From: Mucilaginibacter limnophilus
Lineage (GTDB): Bacteria > Bacteroidota > Bacteroidia > Sphingobacteriales > Sphingobacteriaceae
Assembly: GCF_004005815.1 (NCBI RefSeq)
Contig: NZ_SACK01000005.1
Location: 62,001 to 126,000 of the forward strand
Reading direction: 5' to 3'
DNA: 64,000 nucleotides
Each line of letters begins with the position of its first letter. The first letter of the stretch is position 1. The position numbers were made by a program, and so were the translations under genes. Below the pieces are notes generated by a model. It saw nothing but the letters and a program-made list of their open reading frames with translations. It was not told the DNA's origin and searched no databases. This document shows, piece by piece, positions 26,901-36,900 of this stretch.

Positions 26901-27414
26901 TGCTGAAATTACCGTTAACATCGGTTGTGGTACCGTTGCTTGTGCCTTTTATCAAAACACTTACACCAGGTAAAGGCAAATTTTGCTCATCAACCACACG
27001 GCCTTTTACGGTTACTGCCTGCTCCTGTTTTGTTACAACAGGTGCCGGAGCTTCAGTTTTATGCTTTATAACAATGGTGTTGTTTTTTACGGTATAATCT
27101 AACGGCTGGCCTTTAAAGGCCAACTTTAAAACTTCATTAAGCTCAACATCGGTAACCTTAATAGTTACCGGTTTAGCTTCGGCCAATAAGGGCGTGTTGT
27201 ATAAAAAGTTGTATCCGCTTTGCCTTCTTATTTCATTTAATATCTTTTCAAAAGGCGCGTTCTTTTCTGACAGTGTTATTTTTTGCGCAAAGCTTGCCGC
27301 ACTAACCTGCATAAAGGTTACTAATAAAATAACAAAAGTAATTTTCATAGCCAGTAAGAATTTTAACGGGATACAGAGTTTCTGCCCCCATTTAAAATTT
27401 AGGTATAATTGCAT
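23986..27414 (-). CDS. susC: SusC/RagA TonB-dependent glycan transporter with STN domain
   Basis: 1142 aa. A signal segment (MKITFVILLVTFMQVSAASFAQ) sits behind an N-terminal extension; the ATG at 27414 or the internal MKITF are both possible starts. Domains in order: secretin/TonB short N-terminal (STN) about 50-115 (FEKILNEIRRQSGYNFLYN), carboxypeptidase-regulatory-like about 135-215 (VKGRVVDEQNLPLPGVSVLIKG), plug about 220-335 (NEVVVVGYGTQ), then the 22-strand barrel to the end. The STN domain marks it as a transducer that signals to FecR/ECF sigma, both encoded just upstream. Confidence 0.95.
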   Translation of the reverse strand: MQLYLNFKWGQKLCIPLKFLLAMKITFVILLVTFMQVSAASFAQKITLSEKNAPFEKILNEIRRQSGYNFLYNTPLLAEAKPVTIKVTDVELNEVLKLAFKGQPLDYTVKNNTIVIKHKTEAPAPVVTKQEQAVTVKGRVVDEQNLPLPGVSVLIKGTSNGTTTDVNGNFSIDVPTGTETLVFRFVGYTTKEVPVNNQTTLNVQLTAQAQALNEVVVVGYGTQSRVTVTGAVSQIKNDEIVTTKNENIQNAITGKIAGVRVVQGTSEPGTFNNTFDIRGLGNPLVVIDGVPRDNITRLDPNDVETISVLKDASAAVYGVRAANGVVLVTTKRGKKGTTEFNYTGNVTWQVPSGLPQGQDAIAYMTLRNEAAKHNIDPRDIPFSDASFEPYLNGTRTSTDWYSPVIKDAALQQQHNLSAQGGNDAINYFVSLGYTSQDGFLRTGDLNYKRYNLRSNITSKVTKDLTLDFNINGILDVKNQPYNDAWWIIRSFWRQNPLDNIYANNNPDYLFNPSVDGTNPIALASADVTGYKKFTNRWFQSSIGLTYNMPFIPGLKAKGLFSYDYNTAEGDVYRKAYTQYTYNSATDFYEPHSQGSPSQVYRDYYSRPMMLTQLSLNYDRVFAKDHSITALLLLESTNRQSNNFNAQRDLSLPVPYLFAGNSEGQIGSMASLIRDLYNFNTNGLVGRVNYAYKGKYLAEFSFRNDGSSINSPLSQYGFFPGGSIGWRLSEEGFFKNNQALSFIENLKLRASYGLLGDDTGQAYQWITGFTYPAAGEYNRRPGGYVFDGNYVNAIENAGLSNMYYTWWKSKMFNVGIDFEAWRGLFGFTLDYFRRERTGMDATRALSLPDVVGVALPIENLNSDLARGFDLEINHRNKIGAFNYFVKGILSYTRIKNLYRERAKEGNSYLNWRNNDNQRYSNIFWGYGSAGQYQNYGSIANSPVAIGPNTVVGDYAYQDWNGDGIISDLDYHPIGYTGAPLMNFGLTLGGSYKGFDFNVLLQGATMANVSYIEQLREAQWGGGSGLSQFTDRWHPADPNAYPYDPNTVWIPGHFAYTGSTPDVNSEFNLQDATYLRLKSAEIGYTFPTKWMSTIGIKGARLYVNGYNLLTLSDIKYVDPEHPSDTYGYIYPLNKTYSIGLNVKF

Positions 27415-27488
27415 ACATTTGATTGTTTGGGTTTTACAAATTGGTAGTTAGTAAAATGAGCTGATATCCATGGGTGCCCCGACATTCT

Positions 27489-27514
27489 TCCGGGGGCGCT
27501 GCAACGCCTCCGGA
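27489..27514 (-). other. Leader stem-loop between fecR and susC
   Basis: TCCGGGGGCG (27489-27498) and CGCCTCCGGA (27505-27514) form a 10-bp stem with one mismatched pair and a 6-nt loop. It has no U-tract on the minus strand, so it is more likely an mRNA structure in the susC leader than a terminator. Confidence 0.45.
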
Positions 27515-27546
27515 TATCTTTACACCCCGAATTTAGTAGCGTAAAT

Positions 27547-28686
27547 TCACGGCATAACTTTTATCCTCCTTCCTTCAATTTTAAAACGAATGCTTTCTGT
27601 TAGTTCAAGCATATCAAGCACTTCGTTTACATTTTTAAACCTTGATACACTTCCTGAAAATTCTTTACCGCGCATATTGCCTTCGTAGCTGATATCAACA
27701 TTGTACCACCTTGAAATTTTGCGCATAATGCTTTGTATATTTTCATTATTAAACAGAAAATAACCCTTTTTCCAGGCTATCGCTTCTTCAACGTCAACAT
27801 TATGGGTAGTAATGGTACTGTTATGATTTTGAATCATTGCCTGCATGCCCGGTTTAAGCTGCGTGGTACCTGTGGTATTAGCAAGGTTTACGGCGCCTTC
27901 AACCAATGTAACTTTACTTCCAGCCTCGTCAGGATAAGCCATAACATCAAAGTGAGTACCTAAAACAGTAATGGTATTTCCGTTGAACTTTACCCGGAAA
28001 GGTTTAGCAGGATTTTTGGCAACTTCAAAATATACTTCACCGGTTATTTCAACCTGGCGGTCGTTACCGTTAAAAACGGCAGGAAACTTCAATGAGGATG
28101 CGGCATTAAGCCATACTTTTGTACCGTCCTGTAAAATGATCTGATACTGGCCGCCAAATGGTGTTGATATGGTATTCAATACAGAAGCATTATCATCGGT
28201 ATTGGCAGCTGTTTCATATATCAGCTGCCCTTTTACCCGCTGCTGCACGTTAATTCCGTCATGATTGGTAATTAAGCCGCGGGCGCTATTGTCAAGCGCT
28301 ATTACTGTTCCATCTGCCAATGTTAGGGTAGCCTTGTTTGTGCCCGGCTTAACAAGGTTTTTCTTAACAACAATCTTATTTTGTTCATCCTGAATCGGGC
28401 CCTGACTAAATTTGTAGAGTACCGTTAACAAACCTACAACTATTGATGCAGCAACCGACCATTTTATAATGGCACCCAAAAGTCCATAACCGCTCCTGCG
28501 GGTGCTTCTTTGCAGCATGTAGTGTATTTGTGCCTTTATCTCGTGCGGATCGCCCATACCTTCTTCCCAGGGATATTCTTTATAACCGAAATTATCGCGG
28601 TAGTGCAGCAATTGCTCTTTCTCCTGTTCAGAGCATTCGCCGGCAAGCCATTTTTCATAAAGCGATATGTATCTGTCTTTATCCAT
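27547..28686 (-). CDS. FecR-type anti-sigma factor
   Basis: 379 aa. The cytoplasmic N-terminal segment (about 1-70, YISLYEKWLAGECSEQEKEQLLHY) should hold the sigma factor, one transmembrane helix lies at about 72-92 (WSVAASIVVGLLTVLYKF), and the periplasmic FecR domain follows (ISTPFGGQYQIILQDGTKVWLNAASSLKFP; REVEITGEVYFEVAKN-type segment). A DUF4974/STN-like C-terminal part (ENIQSIMRKISRWYNVDISYEG) contacts the SusC STN domain. Together with the ECF sigma 104 bp upstream it links glycan binding by SusC to transcription of this PUL. Confidence 0.93.
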   Translation of the reverse strand: MDKDRYISLYEKWLAGECSEQEKEQLLHYRDNFGYKEYPWEEGMGDPHEIKAQIHYMLQRSTRRSGYGLLGAIIKWSVAASIVVGLLTVLYKFSQGPIQDEQNKIVVKKNLVKPGTNKATLTLADGTVIALDNSARGLITNHDGINVQQRVKGQLIYETAANTDDNASVLNTISTPFGGQYQIILQDGTKVWLNAASSLKFPAVFNGNDRQVEITGEVYFEVAKNPAKPFRVKFNGNTITVLGTHFDVMAYPDEAGSKVTLVEGAVNLANTTGTTQLKPGMQAMIQNHNSTITTHNVDVEEAIAWKKGYFLFNNENIQSIMRKISRWYNVDISYEGNMRGKEFSGSVSRFKNVNEVLDMLELTESIRFKIEGRRIKVMP

Positions 28687-28790
28687 GCAAGGGGTTTACG
28701 GGAGGTTTATATCAGTAAGAGCCTTAAAAAGCAAGGCACACACATAAAAATTTACTTTTACTTAAAATTATCAGGAATGCGGTTGTTGAA

Positions 28791-29381
28791 TTAACTTTTA
28801 ATGAGCACCATTATTAGTACAATAATGGCCGACATGTCTTTGAGTGACGCGCGAATATGATGCAGCGCATGTGTAAGCTGGTTCTCTACCGTTCTTTTTG
28901 AAATGCCAAGCAAACCGGCTATCTGGTCGTTTGATAATTGCTGCCTGCGGCTAAGTATAAAAATATCGCGGCAGCGCTTAGGTAAAATTTTCAGGTAATC
29001 ATCAAGACGGCTTTCCAACTCAAGGTAGCGGATATTTGTTTCGCCGGTATTGTAAGCGCGGTTTGTGCTGTAACTGGCGCAATCTTCAACATATTCTACA
29101 GGAGTATTTTTATGCGCCTTGATATATTTATATACATGATATCTTGAAGCCGTACGCAGATAAGCTTCAAAACAATCAATCTCAAGATGATCACGCTTGA
29201 GCCATATGCTCAGGAAAATATCATGAGCAATCTCAGTACTGGCTTCCCTGTCTTTCAGGTAGTGGTAAGCCGTTGTGTAAACTTTTGACCAATACCTGTC
29301 AAACAGCATAGTGAATGCTGCATGGTCGTCATTTACAATGGCTTCCCACAGTTCCTGGTCTGATAATTGGGTAGATGGCAT
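28791..29381 (-). CDS. ECF RNA polymerase sigma factor
   Basis: 196 aa. Region 2 is seen in AFTMLFDRYWSKVYTTAYHYLKDREASTEIAHDIFLSIWLKR and region 4 in LPKRCRDIFILSRRQQLSNDQIAGLLGISKRTVENQLTHALHHIR, the pattern of the Bacteroidota-expanded ECF group that pairs with FecR and SusC. It probably drives susC and the genes after it when the glycan is sensed. It ends with a short hydrophobic tail (MSAIIVLIMVLIKS), common in this group. Confidence 0.93.
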   Translation of the reverse strand: MPSTQLSDQELWEAIVNDDHAAFTMLFDRYWSKVYTTAYHYLKDREASTEIAHDIFLSIWLKRDHLEIDCFEAYLRTASRYHVYKYIKAHKNTPVEYVEDCASYSTNRAYNTGETNIRYLELESRLDDYLKILPKRCRDIFILSRRQQLSNDQIAGLLGISKRTVENQLTHALHHIRASLKDMSAIIVLIMVLIKS

Positions 29382-29457
29382 AATCAGCTCAAGTAAAATT
29401 ATATAATATATATTTAATTAAACACACAATATTGCGCCTTTAATACCTGCTATTATA

Positions 29458-31734
29458 TTATTTCGACAATGAAAATGGCGCGTCCTGAGGCTGTATGCCC
29501 CTTTTTGTATTTGGCTGCGCCGACATATTAAAATCTATTACACTACCTTTTAATAAGGCTGAATGGTTAAACCAATTACCATTATGGGCTTTACCATTAA
29601 AATTGATATTGCTTATATACACGTTATCTGCCGAATTGTTGGCTGCGTTGATAACTATGGTTTTTCCGTTCTCTAACGAAACTGTTACTTTTTTAAATAA
29701 TGGCGACCCAATTACATACTCATCAGTTGCCGGGCACACCGGATAAAAGCCCATTGCCGAGAATACATACCATGCTGATGTTTGCCCGTTATCCTCATCA
29801 CCGCAGTAGCCATCAGGCGTTGCTTTGTAAAGCTTGGTCATGATATCACGTACATGATACTGTGTTTTCCACGGTTGGCCGGCATAGTTGTACAGGTAGG
29901 TCATGTGCTGTATAGGCTGGTTACCGTGCGCATATTGGCCCATGTTCACTATCTGCATTTCGCGTATTTCATGTATTACGCTGCCATAATAGCTGTAATC
30001 AAAAATTGGCGGCAGGGTAAATACCGAATCAAGCTTGGTAACAAAGTTATTGTTGCCGCCATACAAGTTTATCAGGCCTTTGATATCATGAAAAACGCTC
30101 CAGGTATAATGCCAGCTGTTCCCTTCGGTAAAGGCGTCGCCCCATTTGTATGGATTAAACGGCGACTGAAATTTGCCGTCCTGATTTTTACCACGCATAA
30201 AGCCGATGCTTTTATCAAACAGGTTACGGTAGTTCTGGCTACGTTTGCGGTATAGCTCTATCTCACTTTTCGGACGGTTCAATGCTTTAGCCAGTTGGTA
30301 TATGGCAAAGTCATCATATGCGTACTCCAGCGTACGGGCGGCATTTTCTTTTATATCAACATCGTAAGGAACATAACCAAGCTTGTTGTAATATTTTACC
30401 CCGGCCCTGCCTACCGCCTGCATAGGGCCTTCGTTGTTAGCGCCATGTATCAGCGCTTCGTACAATTTGTTAATATCATATCCTCGCAGACTTTTTATAT
30501 AGGCATCTGCCACCACAGAAGCTGAATTATTACCGATCATGATATCGGCATAACCCGGGCTCGACCATTCGGGCAGCCAGCCGCCTTCTTTATAGTCGTT
30601 GATAAGCCCTTCCTGCATTTCTTTATTTATCGACGGGTAAACCAGATTAAGGAACGGATAAAGCGCCCTGAAGGTATCCCAAAAACCGGTGCCTGCAAAC
30701 ATGTATCCTGGCAGGGTTTCACCTGTGTAAGGACTGTAGTGTACTATTTTGTTATTTGCATCAAACTCATACAACTTGTTCGGGAAGAACACCATACGGT
30801 AGTAGCATGAGTAAAATGTACGCAGCTGATCAATATCATCGCTTTCAACCTTTATACGGCCAAGCGTATTGTTCCATATTGTTTTTGCTTTCTGGCAGGT
30901 AACGTCGAAACTGTCGGCAGAAAGTTCTCTTTTCAGATTCAATTCCGCTTGCTCAACACTGATAAATGATGAAGCTACTTTCAGGTTTACCTTTTCACCC
31001 TTTTTTGTTTTGAATCCGATAACCGCAAGGGCATGGTCACCGGTAAACTCAAGTCCGTTTTGCAATTGATTACCGCTGTAGGTTTGCGAAAGCGTAATCT
31101 GCTTATCAGCATAAATAACAAAGTAGTTCTTGAAGTTTTTCAGCGGCCCGCGTGAGTATCGTGTTGAATAGCCTATTATTTTACCTTCTGCAGGTATTAC
31201 CTTGATATATGACCCCTTGTCGAATGCATCCACTACAATATAAGCGCTGTCTGTTTCCGGATAGGTAAACCTGAACTGGGCGCCGCGCTCGGTAGGTGTA
31301 ATCTCGGTAGTTACATCATGATCGGCAAGGTAAACGCTGTAATAATATGGTTTTGCTACCTCAGCTTTGTGCGAAAACCAGCTTGCACGGCTGTTTTGGT
31401 CAACTTTAATGCTGCCGGTGATGGGCATTATCGAAAACTGACCATAATCATTCATCCATGGTGATGGCTGGTGTGTTTGCTTAAAGCCCCTTATTTTTTT
31501 ACCATTATAAGTATAAGCCCAACCGTCGCCCATAGCTCCGGTTTGTGCTGTCCAGAAATTCATTCCCCATGGCACAGCCACCGCCGGGTAAGTATTACCA
31601 TTTGAAAGCGCAGGTTCCGAATCGGTACCCATTAGCGGATTAACAAGGTCAACCGGGTTAGTGTTAACGTCAGTTTGTGCGTAAGCACCGACGCATAATA
31701 AAGTTGACAGTAAGCAGGTGGTAAAAAGTTTCAT
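29458..31734 (-). CDS. GH92 family alpha-mannosidase-type glycosidase, second copy
   Basis: 758 aa from ATG 31734, which begins a signal peptide (MKLFTTCLLSTLLCVGAYAQ). Same fold and order as the GH92 at the other end of the locus: VNPLMGTDSEPALSNGNTYPAVAVPWGMNFWTAQTG, HGNQPIQH near residues 603-610 and GDEDNGQTSAWY near 645. It too has Gln where classical mannosidases have the catalytic acid Glu. It lies 77 bp upstream of the sigma gene on the same strand, so it may be transcribed separately or read through. The two GH92 proteins are related but well diverged, suggesting distinct linkages. Confidence 0.9.
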   Translation of the reverse strand: MKLFTTCLLSTLLCVGAYAQTDVNTNPVDLVNPLMGTDSEPALSNGNTYPAVAVPWGMNFWTAQTGAMGDGWAYTYNGKKIRGFKQTHQPSPWMNDYGQFSIMPITGSIKVDQNSRASWFSHKAEVAKPYYYSVYLADHDVTTEITPTERGAQFRFTYPETDSAYIVVDAFDKGSYIKVIPAEGKIIGYSTRYSRGPLKNFKNYFVIYADKQITLSQTYSGNQLQNGLEFTGDHALAVIGFKTKKGEKVNLKVASSFISVEQAELNLKRELSADSFDVTCQKAKTIWNNTLGRIKVESDDIDQLRTFYSCYYRMVFFPNKLYEFDANNKIVHYSPYTGETLPGYMFAGTGFWDTFRALYPFLNLVYPSINKEMQEGLINDYKEGGWLPEWSSPGYADIMIGNNSASVVADAYIKSLRGYDINKLYEALIHGANNEGPMQAVGRAGVKYYNKLGYVPYDVDIKENAARTLEYAYDDFAIYQLAKALNRPKSEIELYRKRSQNYRNLFDKSIGFMRGKNQDGKFQSPFNPYKWGDAFTEGNSWHYTWSVFHDIKGLINLYGGNNNFVTKLDSVFTLPPIFDYSYYGSVIHEIREMQIVNMGQYAHGNQPIQHMTYLYNYAGQPWKTQYHVRDIMTKLYKATPDGYCGDEDNGQTSAWYVFSAMGFYPVCPATDEYVIGSPLFKKVTVSLENGKTIVINAANNSADNVYISNINFNGKAHNGNWFNHSALLKGSVIDFNMSAQPNTKRGIQPQDAPFSLSK

Positions 31735-32013
31735 AGTTAATGTAAGGTCGTTTAAAAAAAACATAGAAATGCATAACGCTTTAGCCGTTTCAGGGCGGCG
31801 ATAAACGCGTAATACTGCATCGGTACGAAAGTTTCAGCACAATAAAATAAATACGGTACTAATAATGGTTAACCACAAAGAGCCTGTATCCCGCCGGCAC
31901 ACACATACTTTTTTGTAAAAATTTGCATCCGGCCAAAATCCGTCTCATTTACAGTTAATTAAATTTTCACAAGATTATGTAATACATTTAAAACAGACAA
32001 GTGCTGATTTAAA

Positions 32014-32889
32014 TTATGCTGCGTTTTTAAAACTATCTCGATATGCCTTCGGACTAATGCCTTTATGGCTGCGAAAAAATTTATTAAGATGGCTTTCGTC
32101 GGTAAAGCCCAATTCGCTGACAATCTCGTTCATACGCTTGTCGCTATGCTTAAGGCGATGTTCAATTAACGATATCCGGCAGGTGTTAATGTATGATTGC
32201 AGCGTTTGTCCGACATGTTTTTTGAAAAACTTACCCAAATAATGTTCGGATAAGCCGAAATGCTTGCTCACATTTTCCGCACGGAGCATTTCAGGCTGAT
32301 AGATATGCTGCTGCAGATAGTTTAGTATATTAACTATCTTTTTATCGCTTGCCATATCAATATGTTGTGGCAGGTATTTGGCGATGTTACGGGCTACTAC
32401 TACAATAAGTGTATTAACTAGTTGACGGGTAATCTCTTTATCGAACAAATCACGGCCGGATGTTTCACGCAGCAAAGCGTCAACAACCGGTTTAACCAAT
32501 GTTTTATCTGTTTGATTTCTTAAAATGCAGCCCGGTTCGTGACTGGCATTTTGTAAGATATATTCAAGGTGACGTATAGATTCGGTTTGCAGGTTCTCCG
32601 ACCGGATATAGATGTTATTAAACCTCAGAAAAAAGAATCGCGTAGTTGTTTCAATTTCAAACATATGGCAGTCCTGCGGCGTTAGCAAAAACATGTGGCC
32701 CGCGATGTAATCAAACGTATGTTTATTGATGCATTGCCTGCCCGTACCTTCAATGATGTGAACCAGTTCAAAAAATGTATGCCGATGCTCCCGTTTTGGA
32801 AAAGTATCGAGCGTTTCAAAGCTTACCGAATATGGCTCGTACAAGTGCTCTCTTGTCATAGCACTAAAATACCGCATTATGGCAAACAT
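32014..32889 (-). CDS. AraC family transcriptional regulator with cupin-type sensor domain
   Basis: 291 aa. The N-terminal sensor is a cupin (FPKREHRHTFFELVHIIEGTGRQCIN), and the C-terminal 100 residues contain two helix-turn-helix units (ENVSKHFGLSEHYLGKFFKKHVGQTLQSYINTCRI; MNEIVSELGFTDESHLNKFFRSHKGISPKAYR). Later in-frame ATGs, for example 32859 (MTREHLYEP), could also be the start. It is divergent from the oxidoreductase at 32943 with 53 bp between them and upstream of the second GH92, so it could regulate either. Confidence 0.88.
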   Translation of the reverse strand: MFAIMRYFSAMTREHLYEPYSVSFETLDTFPKREHRHTFFELVHIIEGTGRQCINKHTFDYIAGHMFLLTPQDCHMFEIETTTRFFFLRFNNIYIRSENLQTESIRHLEYILQNASHEPGCILRNQTDKTLVKPVVDALLRETSGRDLFDKEITRQLVNTLIVVVARNIAKYLPQHIDMASDKKIVNILNYLQQHIYQPEMLRAENVSKHFGLSEHYLGKFFKKHVGQTLQSYINTCRISLIEHRLKHSDKRMNEIVSELGFTDESHLNKFFRSHKGISPKAYRDSFKNAA

Positions 32890-32917
32890 TTACAACACTT
32901 ACATCTATTTATAAGTA

Positions 32918-32925
32918 TATTTTTG
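32918..32925 (+). promoter_or_regulatory. -7 box TATTTTTG
   Basis: A perfect TAnnTTTG element 17 bp upstream of the ATG at 32943, in the divergent AraC/oxidoreductase gap. No clear TTTG -33 element is seen. Confidence 0.5.
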
Positions 32926-32942
32926 ACAAAAAAAAATTCACA

Positions 32943-33884
32943 ATGAAAGCTATTGAATTACATACACCCGGCGATACGGGTAATTTAATGATTGAAGAAC
33001 TGCCAATACCCGAAATTTCTGAAAGCGAGATTTTAGTGCAGATTAAGGCAGTTAGCATAAACCCTGTTGATGTAAAAACACGAGCGGGTAAAGGCGTTTA
33101 TGGTCGTTTAAAAGATATCCAACCATTAATAATAGGTTGGGATATTGCCGGCGTTGTTACTAAAGTTGGTACCGGTGTAAGCAATTTTAAAGAAGGCGAT
33201 GAGGTATTTGGCATGGTAAACTTTCCAGGCCATGGTAAAGCATATGCAGAGTATGTAGCGGCTCCTGCCGATCAGTTTGCGCTCAAGCCGGCCAATATCA
33301 GTTTTGAAGAAGCTGCTGCAGCAACATTAGCCGCGTTAACTGCTTACCAGGCGATATACCAAAAGGCTAAGGTTAAGCCGGGCGATAAAGTACTGATACA
33401 CGCCGCTGCCGGTGGCGTTGGTCATTTCGCCGTTCAGTTAGCCAAAAATGTGGGCGCTTATGTTATTGGCACATCCTCGCCTAAAAACAAAAATTTTGTG
33501 CTTAGCCTGGGCGCTGATGAGCATGCAGATTACCACGGCAATGAACTGGAAGAAAAGGTACACGATGTAGATTTTTGCCTGGATGCTGTAGGTGGTGATA
33601 ATATCGACCGCTCGTTACCTTTAATAAAAAAAGGCGGCACATTGATCAGTATCCCTTCCGGATTAAATGAAACCGTAACCGAAAAAGCAAAAGCTTTAGG
33701 TATAAACGGTTATTTCTTTCTGGTAAGTTCAAACGGTGAAGACATGAATAAAATAGCCAAACTACTTGAAAGCGGTGTATTGAAAGCACATGTATCACAA
33801 GTATTTAACTTTAGTGAGATAGCTAAGGCTCACCAGCAGATAGAAAGCGGCCGCACTGTAGGTAAGGTAGTGGTTAAATGGTAA
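32943..33884 (+). CDS. NADP-dependent quinone oxidoreductase-like MDR enzyme
   Basis: 313 aa zinc-free medium-chain reductase. The N-terminal GroES-like domain begins MKAIELHTPGDTGNLMIEELPIPEI and includes KAVSINPVDVKTRAGKG; the nucleotide-binding motif is HAAAGGVGHFAVQLAKNVGAYVIGTSS near residue 155, and KKGGTLISIPS follows. Related enzymes reduce quinones or enals with NADPH. Divergent from an AraC regulator, a common arrangement for stress-inducible reductases, and closed by a strong terminator. Confidence 0.9.
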   Translation: MKAIELHTPGDTGNLMIEELPIPEISESEILVQIKAVSINPVDVKTRAGKGVYGRLKDIQPLIIGWDIAGVVTKVGTGVSNFKEGDEVFGMVNFPGHGKAYAEYVAAPADQFALKPANISFEEAAAATLAALTAYQAIYQKAKVKPGDKVLIHAAAGGVGHFAVQLAKNVGAYVIGTSSPKNKNFVLSLGADEHADYHGNELEEKVHDVDFCLDAVGGDNIDRSLPLIKKGGTLISIPSGLNETVTEKAKALGINGYFFLVSSNGEDMNKIAKLLESGVLKAHVSQVFNFSEIAKAHQQIESGRTVGKVVVKW

Positions 33885-33898
33885 ACCTTATAAAAAAC

Positions 33899-33932
33899 AA
33901 AGCCGGAACAGAAGTACATCCGTTCCGGCTTT
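33899..33932. terminator. Convergent terminator
   Basis: AAAGCCGGAAC (33899-33909) pairs perfectly with GTTCCGGCTTT (33922-33932) around a 12-nt loop, with A-rich and T-rich flanks for use in both directions. It separates the oxidoreductase (+) from the ThuA fusion gene (-). Confidence 0.85.
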
Positions 33933-33947
33933 TAGTACTTAATTCAA

Positions 33948-36900
33948 TTATTGCAAGCCAAACTTCACCCAGTCAATAACCACAAGGTTTTTATTGAGGC
34001 TGTTCTTTTTAGGGTAAACAAAATACAGGTCGTGCCGGTCTTGCGGGATATTTACCGGCGCGGTTATTTCGGCGAATTTATCAAAGCCGCCTGTAGCAGT
34101 GAAGTTCAGGCTGCTTACCAGCGGACCTTTTAGTGCATCAATATGCACTTCCAGAGTACCATTTTCGCTTCGTGACGCGTAACGGCAGGTTAATTCGCTT
34201 ATATTTTTTAAATCGACATTTTTGAGCACAAAGTACGACCTGTTGCCGGTTAATCCTACAACACCATCCTGCATATTTACACTGCTGTAAACGTCGGCAT
34301 CTTCGGCATGCACTTTTACCGGGCGCAATATTAAACTGCTTGTTCCGGTAAGCGCAGGTGCGTTAACACCTCCCTTATCAGTATAGGTAGCCGATATGAT
34401 ATACCTGCCTTCATCAGGGTTGCCGGCATGTTTATCCAGCGTAGCTACACCTTGCTGCGGTAATATCACATCATTACGTTTGGTACTCAACGACAAAATG
34501 TAATTCACCATTTCGGTAGCGTTTTGCTTGGTTAACTGCGGGTGCGCGCTCATGGCATGTTCGCCCCATACACCACCGCCACCTTTAATGATCTTATCGG
34601 CCAGGCGATTAATCTCCTCTTTTTTACCTGCGTATTTTTTAGATACCGCCATAAAAGCCGGCCCTACCGACATGGCATTAATTTGGTGACAGGCCTTGCA
34701 ATCGCTGTTAGCAATTAGCTCTTTACCATAATTATAGGTAGGCGTAATGTTTTGGTGGCCTATAAGCGCTTTGTTACTTTCAACCTTGGCGATGTAATTA
34801 AGCATAATGGCAAGCTGCTTTTTGTCAACAGCTTTATCCTCCGCATCCTTTACATCTACCTTGTAATTTAGCTTTCGTGCTTTGGGTGAAAAGAAGGTAC
34901 CATTTTCGGTTGTAGTGATGGCTATTTGCGGACGGGTGTTTCCTACCACTACCCGTACCGAATCAATACTGCTTTTACCTGCCTCATCGGTAACTTTCAG
35001 GGTAACGTGATAAACACCATTCTTATCAAAAGTATGGGTAAAGTTTTGCTCCGCAGATGACACCTCGTTATTGATACGCCACTCATAAGTTAGTTTGTCC
35101 TCGTCGTCATAATCGAAACTATTTTGATAAAACGCTGATTTATATGGCGCTATACCGATAGTGTCCTGGGCATTTATCCTGGCTATTGGCGCGCGGTTGC
35201 CACCGTTGTAATCAATCCGTACTAAACGGGCATCAACATTATCAATACCGTACACAGTACCATATTCCAGCATGTACATTACCCCATCCGGACCGATCTC
35301 AATATCAACCGGCCTTCTGAAATCGCCGTTTGTTTCCATAAACGGTTCCATGCGTTTGTAGTTGTAGTTTTCATCCAGGCGCAGGGCATATACCCAGTTA
35401 CGCATCCAATCGTACACAAAAAGCGCCTTGTCATAATAAGCAGGCAGTTTTGATGCCGATGGCAGGTTAGCGTTATAATGATAAACCGGGCCACCCATTG
35501 CGCACCTGCCCCCCTGTCCAAGAAATGGAAACTCTGCCGACATGGCATAAGGATACCAAACCATTGGCTTTTGCACAGGCGGAAGCTTTTTCAACCCTGT
35601 ACTGTATGGCGATAAATTTGCCGGGCCTGCAGGATCAAAATTGTTGCCTATCGTTCTTGTTGCAAAGTCGAATTCTTTATAAGGTTTGCTATCGCCTACA
35701 AAGTATGGCCAGCCATAGTTCCCCGGCTTTTTAGCCTGATTAAATTCATCGTACCCACTCGGGCCCTGGGCTCCATCCGTACCCGCGTCAGGACCAACCT
35801 CACCCCAGTACACGTAAGAAGTAGCCGTATCAACCGACATGCGGTAAGGGTTACGGCAGCCCATTACGTAAATTTCGGGGCGTGTGTTCGCAGTGCCTTT
35901 AGCAAAAAGGTTCCCGTCCGGAATAGTGTAAGTACCATTGGCTTCAGGATGTATACGAAGTATTTTGCCGCGAAGATCATTAGTATTACCTGCTGAGCGC
36001 TCAGCATCAAAGGTCAATCTGTCAGGACGCCTGTCTATCGGGGCATAACCTTCCGACTCAAAAGGAACAGTATTATCACCCGTAGAGATATACATGTTTT
36101 TATACTTGTCCCATGATATTGAGCCGCCGGTATGGGCACTAACCTCCAGGTCAATAGGTATTTCGATGATAACTTTTTCTGATTTCAGGTCGAGCTGATT
36201 GTCTTTGCTTATAACAAACCGCGATATATGCTGCTTGTATTTACCGCCGGCTTCGGCAGTATTAAAAAAGTAAAGAAAGTTATTTGTAGCAAAATCAGGG
36301 TCAATGCTCATTCCCAATAAACCGTTCAAGTATTTATCAACCGCCTTAACCGGAAATTTGTACACCAAAGTAGTTTTTTGGGTTGATGGATCGTACACAT
36401 AGAAATTTCCTGCCCGTTCAATAAAAAACACACGGCCGTCAGGCGCTACAGAAAGTTCCATCGGTTCGTTAAGGTCATTTGACAGTACGGTTTTAGTAAA
36501 GCGGTTATCTTCCGGTTTTTCAACCGCATACGACTTTGAATAATCAAGGCCGACATTTGAACCAATTGCATAGCGTATACCGCCCAGTAAATGCTGTAAA
36601 AATAATGGCTCGCTAAAGCTTTCGTCGGTATGGCCACCACCAGTGTAAAATGCACGACCGCCATCATACTCATGATACCAGGCTATCGGATGTACGTTGC
36701 CGTTAGTACCGCCTTCATAAGTATCTTCATCAAGTGTAGCCAATACCTTCAGGTCGGGCTGTATGTTACGGTAATTGTACCATTCGTCGGTACGTTCCCA
36801 CCTTTTTGGTAAGCCTTTAGTTGAGATATGCGTTGTATCGATAACGTCTATTGTAGCCTTACGCACATTAGGATAATTTGGGTGGCTGCTAAAATATGCG

